Shown here piece after piece: positions 8,081 through 12,242 of a stretch of 12,242 nucleotides of DNA; position 1 is the stretch's first letter, and each line of letters begins with the position of its first letter. This DNA is from Bimuria novae-zelandiae CBS 107.79 (lineage: Eukaryota > Ascomycota > Dothideomycetes > Pleosporales > Didymosphaeriaceae), in contig ML976665.1 in assembly GCA_010015655.1 (NCBI GenBank), positions 97,727 to 109,968 on the forward strand, given 5' to 3'. The notes below the pieces were generated by a model, which was not told the origin of the DNA, did no database searches, and was given only the letters and a program-made list of their open reading frames with translations. The position numbers were made by a program, and so were the translations under genes.

Positions 8081-9560
8081 CGGATGCCTATAATTACTCT
8101 TATCTTAGTAAACGCCTTTTAAACTATATATAAACTTAACGCCATGCTAAAGATCTTAAAAATACTTATCTTATTAAAGAATACCTTCCCTAGATATACT
8201 ATTAGTATTAGAATATATTTAGTAAGACTACGGCTGATAAGCTATCCACGCATTAACTATATAACTGTAAAATTATGCTTACTAAACCCCTTCTAAATAA
8301 CTACAGTCCTCTATATAAATCTAGTCTCGAAGAACTAGAGGCTATTAAAAAGTACGTTCTAAAATATCTTTAAAAGGGATTTATTAAGTATAATTAAAGC
8401 CCTTTCGCGTCTCCCATTCTTTATATACGAAAGCTAAATAGAGATTTTTAAATATATATAGACTATCGTAAACTTAACCTTCTAACTTAAAAGGACTCTT
8501 ACCTAATTCTAAAAATTAACAAACTTTTAGCTCGCCCCTCTAAGGCTAAGATATTTACTAAATTTAATATTTAAGCTACCTTTAATAAAATTTGTATAAA
8601 TCTTAAATTAAAAGAGTATACTATATTTTAGACTTAATACGGAACTTATAAGTACAAGGTATTACCTTTTAGGTTATATTATAAACTAGCTACTTACTAG
8701 CAATATATAAATAACGTTCTTATTAATTATCTTAATAACTTTTATATTACGTACCTAGATAACATCCTTATCTATTCCAATACTGCTAAGAAATACATTA
8801 AGCACGTTTAAAAGGTGTTAGATTATTTCTAAAAAGCTAGCCTCTAAGTCAACATCCTTAAAAGTGAATTCCATGTAACTTGGACCCGATACCTAGGTTA
8901 TATCCTTACCAATACTAGTATGGAGGTAGATCCAGCCAAGGTAGAAGCACTACGGAACTAGAAAGCCCTTATAACTATAATAAGTATAAAGTTATTTCTT
9001 AAATTCACTAAATTTTATTAGTAATTTGTTAAGGACTTCTCTTATCTTATAAAGCCTATTAGAATCTTATAAAGTCCTTAGGTTTTATTTAAATAAAGTT
9101 TAGAGTATAAAGTTGCCTTTTAGTAAATTAAATAGGCGTTACTAGCTATCCCCACCCTCTATTACTTTAACCCTTAACTACCTACTAGGGTAGAAATAAA
9201 CGCATTAGATAAAGTAATTACAAGAGTACTATTCTAGGAACATCTAGATAGAAAAGTTTAACTAGTGGCATTCTATAGTTATGTCCTAACCAGATCCGAA
9301 CTAAACTAGGAGATCTATAATAAGGTATTATTTACTATTATTACTATCGTTATTAAGTAGCGTGTAGAACTTACTTTTACCTAAACTATAATCTAAGTTT
9401 TTTTAGATTATTAATCCTTAAAATACTTTATAACTACTAAGGTTCTTAATACTTATTAAGTTTACTGGTACAAAAATACTATCCTTATTTAACTTCTAGA
9501 TTAAATACACGCTAGGTAAAAGTAACGCTAGAGCTAATATTCTAAGTTAATAAAAACAAG
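8081..9560 (+). pseudogene. pol: Gypsy reverse transcriptase and RNase H pseudogene
   Basis: RT copies element RNA into DNA and RNase H removes the RNA strand. One frame holds from about 8300 to 9470. It contains PLYKSSLEELEAIKKYV, SPFASPILYIRKLNRDF, YIDYRKLNLLT, FTKFNI-ATFNKI, YGTYKYKVLPFRL and the catalytic box at 8752-8763. That box reads YLDN: the second Asp of YLDD is AAC. RNase H follows with VEINALD at 9193-9213 (the first catalytic Asp is AAC at 9199-9201), VAFYSYVLTRSELN-EIYNK and LKYFITTKVLN. A one-base gain in the A-run 9472-9476 shifts the frame; the last part (FNF-IKYTLGKSNARANILS) continues in the next frame. About 40 TAG/TAA stops lie in the whole segment. Confidence 0.9.
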
Positions 9561-10960
9561 ATCTTGCGGATCTTAGGACTATTTAAAATAATAATTGTAG
9601 CTAAGTATTCCTAGGACCCTATTAACTTAACTCCTAAATTAACTCCAACCTAGCCTAGACCTATATTAAGAACTCTAATGCCAAAGTCGACGTGTTCGCC
9701 TTATTAACTAATAAAGACATTATAAGTCTAGATTCTTATTAACTTATTAAAGCCTTACTACAGGAAAACCATTTCGGATTTATCACTAAACGCTAGTCCC
9801 TACTAGAGAAATATTAGATTTAAAATAGTCTTATTTTATATAATAACAGACTGTGCGTCCCTCTTAAATCTACTCTATATACCTGCCTTATCTAGGAAAT
9901 CTATAATTAGAAGTCAATAGCTTACCTAGGTTATATAAACACCTACCAGTTACTCTCTTGAAAGTACTACTAGAAAGGAATAGAAGATATCTATAAGTAG
10001 TATATATAAAACTACATTCCTTGCCGACGTGCACACCTAAGGCAGACCCCTACTCTAGGGTTTTTATATTTATTACCTATCCCTAATAGGTCTATGCAAT
10101 ATCTATACATTAACTTTAAGAAATTTCTTAAGGATAGGGCTAGATACAATTAGATTATAGTAATTATTAATTCTTTATCTAAATAAGTAGTATCTATTTC
10201 TTGCAATAAATTAATTAATACCCGCGAAATAGCTAACTTATTTATATAATAGGTGTACTAATTTAGACACACTCTAGAGTCTATTATCTTTAATCATAGT
10301 CCTTAGTTTATTTCTATATTCTAGTTAGAGTTTTATTAAATTATAGGTATTAAAGTGAAGCTATCTACCACGTATTATAAAGAGATAGATGGCCAGACAG
10401 AAATTATAAATACGTATATTAACTAGAGGCTACGCCCCTTTATATCTTACTACTAGGATAACTAGAGTTTACTTCTACCCCTAATTAATTAAGCGCAGGT
10501 CATCCTACCCTATTTAGCTATTAGTAAGTTACCCTACTATATCCTATATAGCTCTAAATTCTATTAAAGTTAAGATTAGAATCCTATCTTATTTACTAAG
10601 CCGTAGGATTATTTAAATATTAAAGATACTTAATTACTAGCTAAATAAATGCATACCACTTAGTAGCTAGTAAAGGAAAATATAAAATAAGTATAAAACT
10701 AAATATAATCTATAATTAATTAACACTATTATCTAGTTAACTAGAAAGTTAGTAATATAGTCTACCTGAATACTTATAACCTTATAGTGTTAAGACCTAG
10801 CTAAAAGCTATCTAACAAGTAAGAGGGCCCTTTTAAAGTAATAGAATAAGTTAATTACTTATATAAACTTAAATTTCCTTTAAGATCTTAAATTTATAAT
10901 ACCTTTACTCTAAATCTCCTCTATAAAGATCTTTAAGACCTACTACTAGGATAAGAAGCT
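9561..10960 (+). pseudogene. pol: Gypsy integrase pseudogene (HHCC, DD35E)
   Basis: The integrase is in one frame from the shift at 9476 through the chromodomain. Zinc-binding HHCC: the two His codons are TAT (9902) and TAC (9923), the first Cys is TAC (10013) and the second Cys is kept (TGC 10022). Catalytic residues: the first Asp is AAC (10112-10114) in INFKKFL. The second is AAT (10292-10294) in IIFNHSP. The Glu is kept in DGQTE (GAA 10400-10402), 36 codons after the second Asp, which is the DD35E spacing. After it come the C-terminal SH3-like part (around 10740-10930) and a segment reading EGPFKVIE, LKFPLRS-IYNTFTLNLLYKDL. Five ligand or catalytic residues are lost by transitions, so it is inactive. 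Confidence 0.9.
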
Positions 10961-10984
10961 TTAAAACCACTAAGTGTCCCTATT

Positions 10985-11190
10985 AATAGAGTAGAGAAAT
11001 AAGAAGTTAAGAAGATCTTAGCTAGTAAGCTATCCTAAAATACCCTTAAATATAAAGTTAAGTAGGTAAAATATAACCTAGATCTAGTATAGGATCTTAT
11101 ATTAAACTTTGTAGAAGCCTTCTATAAGTTAAAGTAATTTTATAATAAGTATCTAAATCGCCCTAGACCTCTAAAGATATTAAGTTAGTA
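10985..11190 (+). pseudogene. pol: Chromodomain at the integrase C-terminus
   Basis: In the integrase frame, E--EVKKILASKLS-NTLKYKVK--VKYNLDL and then LNFVEAFYKLK-FYNKYLNRPRP follow the chromodomain pattern: two beta-strands with a W-V-G-Y centre, an acidic turn with a second Trp, and a C-terminal helix. Both Trp positions are TAG here (11063-11065 and 11090-11092). In chromoviruses this domain reads methylated histone H3 and guides insertion. The stops and the Gly-to-Lys change after the first Trp end its function. Pol probably stopped between 11200 and 11245. Confidence 0.75.
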
Positions 11191-11285
11191 GATTTAGAAA
11201 AGTAAGGAATAAAGTAGTAGATTTAAAGGTTTTAAATTTTAATAATATAGAAAAAAGAAAAAATAAAAATAAAAGAAATCTAATT

Positions 11286-11671
11286 CTACTCCTTATTTAA
11301 ATTAGAGGGATTAAGTAAAGCACCTTTAAGGGTAATAGGCGCCTTCCCCTTCCTTTTACCCTTTCCCTTCCCCTAACCCCCCTTTAAAGCCATCCTTATA
11401 GTGTTATAAAGATTATCCACTGCCTCCTCCACACGCCGTAGATAATCCTCTATCTATATAAAAGCAAAATGCTACGCGAGCAGTAATTCTATAAAAGTTA
11501 GCCTAGTCTTACCTGCATAAGTAACCTGCATAATTATGTCTAGGTCCTTTATAGCCTTATTAGGCGTAGGTTAAAGGTTAGTAGCATTCTCCTCGCTAGC
11601 CCCCTCCTAATCCCGCAAGGCCCTCTTAAAAGTTTAAATTTTAGACTCTACAAAGTTAGGCACCTACCTAA
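11286..11671 (-). pseudogene. Antisense degraded frame between pol and the right LTR, unknown product
   Basis: On the minus strand one frame of about 128 codons has only a handful of stops, all TAG or TAA and of RIP type, against dense stops in other frames. It reads TFKRALRD-EGASEENATNL, then NKAIKDLDIIMQVTYAGKTRLTFIELLLA, then EDYLRRVEEAVDNLYNTI, and ends in a Gly/Lys-rich tail (GKGKGKRKGKAPITLKGALLNPSNLNKE). It is convergent with pol, with about 40 AT-rich bases between. A helical body with a basic tail could bind nucleic acid or fold as a coiled coil, but I recognise no family. Extra antisense frames in this position are known in some plant Gypsy lineages; whether this is related is unknown. 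The start is not fixed; sense continues weakly to about 11671. Confidence 0.45.
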
Positions 11672-11958
11672 TCTATTATTAAAATAGACTAGAATTAAAA
11701 TTACTATACTTATAGGGTTATACTTCTTATTCTACGAGGTGTAGTAGCTACACTTTTTAAAGGATAGCTTAAGGAATTTATAATTAAGTATATTATTATA
11801 ACTAAACGCACACATACAGCGTAGATAAATAACTTAGTACGCTTTTAAAAGCGCTCTAAAAGGAGAGAGAATAGGCATTATAAACTAAGATAGCTATTAA
11901 TAGTAAACGCGCGAAACAATTTACACATAGTATAAATAAAGAACTATTTATAAGTTAT
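11672..11958. other. Gypsy 3' untranslated region
   Basis: AT-rich with no frame I can support. It contains a perfect 14-bp palindrome, CGCTTTTAAAAGCG, at 11840-11853 and a GC-rich patch AAACGCGCGAAAC near 11903. If the antisense frame is real, its promoter would be here; no clear promoter is visible. Confidence 0.35.
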
Positions 11959-11972
11959 AAAGAAGGGGGTAG
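11959..11972 (+). promoter_or_regulatory. Polypurine tract priming plus-strand DNA
   Basis: AAAGAAGGGGGTAG ends exactly at the base before the right LTR. A purine run in this place is the primer for plus-strand synthesis in LTR elements. The T within it breaks the run near its end. Confidence 0.75.
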
Positions 11973-12242
11973 TGTAATAGGAATAATTACTTATCGATAC
12001 AAGAACCCTTAGCCAGTTAAGATAGGATTTAAGATTATCTAAAAACTAACACTTATTTATATCAGACTAATTTTGGATTTATAAGACTAATAGGGAACTA
12101 CAGATCTAATTTAGATCTATTTTAGATTTATTAGACTAATAATTAACCTATAGCAGATATGTGCTAGCTAGCTATCTAGGAAGAGGTATATTTAGAGGAG
12201 CTTAGGGCCTTTATAGTTTAGTACCTTTTCTATATCTTTTCG
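11973..12242 (+). repeat. Right LTR of the chromovirus, truncated by the window end
   Basis: It aligns gap-free with 3689-3958. By hand I count about 43 differences in 270 bases; about 34 of them are C or G in the left copy and T or A here. The last 100 bases are nearly the same. It thus carries more RIP-type change than the left LTR, mainly in its first 170 bases. Confidence 0.9.

Larger units (their letters stand above)
3689..12242 (+). mobile_element. Ty3/Gypsy chromovirus, RIP-degraded, right LTR cut by the window end
   Basis: The left LTR starting TGTAAC at 3689 and the right LTR starting TGTAAT at 11973 align over 270 bases without a net gap. Between them, in Gypsy order, are gag with a CCHC zinc knuckle (7230-7271), protease, RT, RNase H, integrase and a chromodomain, followed by a purine-rich tract at 11959-11972. 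RT before integrase defines Ty3/Gypsy; the C-terminal chromodomain defines the chromovirus branch, usual in fungi. Without the 1,857 bp added by the nested Fot1/pogo insertion, the visible element is about 6.7 kb, and the missing LTR end would add a little more. All frames carry many TAG/TAA stops, so it is inactive. The primer binding site was not identified. Confidence 0.88.

Noticed and set aside
8752..8763. YLDN as a natural variant RT active site
   Set aside because: The AAC codon is one TpG-to-TpA change from GAC, and the surrounding frame is full of the same type of change, so it is decay.
1..12242. CRISPR array, tRNA, rRNA or bacterial operon
   Set aside because: No regularly spaced repeats, no cloverleaf or rRNA-like segments recognised, no Shine-Dalgarno-led gene series; the content is eukaryotic transposons.

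Overview
The window looks like a transposon nest from a filamentous ascomycete (Pezizomycotina) that has been inactivated by repeat-induced point mutation (RIP). From about 522 onward, CpA and TpG are scarce and TpA is in great excess. Decayed reading frames are stopped almost only by TAG and TAA, typically where the family has Trp or Gln, and many catalytic Asp codons have become Asn. These are C-to-T and G-to-A changes, the RIP signature. No species can be named. I see no intact gene, RNA gene, CRISPR array or plasmid/phage feature.

Layout from left to right: (1) 1-521 is relatively unmutated and holds a 139-codon minus-strand open frame of unknown function, apparently cut at 522. (2) 522 to about 1520 is the start of a Ty1/Copia-type element: a candidate LTR start, then a gag pseudogene that stays in one frame. 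(3) About 1520-2470 is AT-rich debris with one minus-strand coiled-coil-like relic (1863-2200). (4) About 2475-2615 is a little-mutated island with 9-bp and about 19-bp imperfect repeats. (5) About 2832-3688 is a minus-strand Ty3/Gypsy reverse transcriptase relic. (6) 3689 to the window end is a nearly complete plus-strand Ty3/Gypsy chromovirus, in the order LTR, gag with a CCHC knuckle, protease, reverse transcriptase, RNase H, DD35E integrase, chromodomain, polypurine tract, and a right LTR cut off by the window edge. A degraded antisense frame lies between its pol and its right LTR. (7) Inside the Gypsy gag is a complete 1,855-bp Fot1/pogo-type DNA transposon (5071-6925) with 48-bp terminal inverted repeats, a TA target duplication and a 514-codon transposase pseudogene.

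The insertion order is readable. The plus-strand Gypsy interrupts the minus-strand Gypsy at 3689, and the Fot1/pogo element later entered the plus-strand Gypsy gag. Strong mutation is seen in all of these elements. The left LTR is clearly less mutated than the right over its first 170 bp or so. Both autonomous elements lost catalytic residues, so neither can move by itself. The best candidates for something undescribed are the antisense frame in the Gypsy 3' region, the tandem 17-bp motifs inside the Fot1 ends with paired 13-bp subterminal repeats, and the truncated gene at the left edge.
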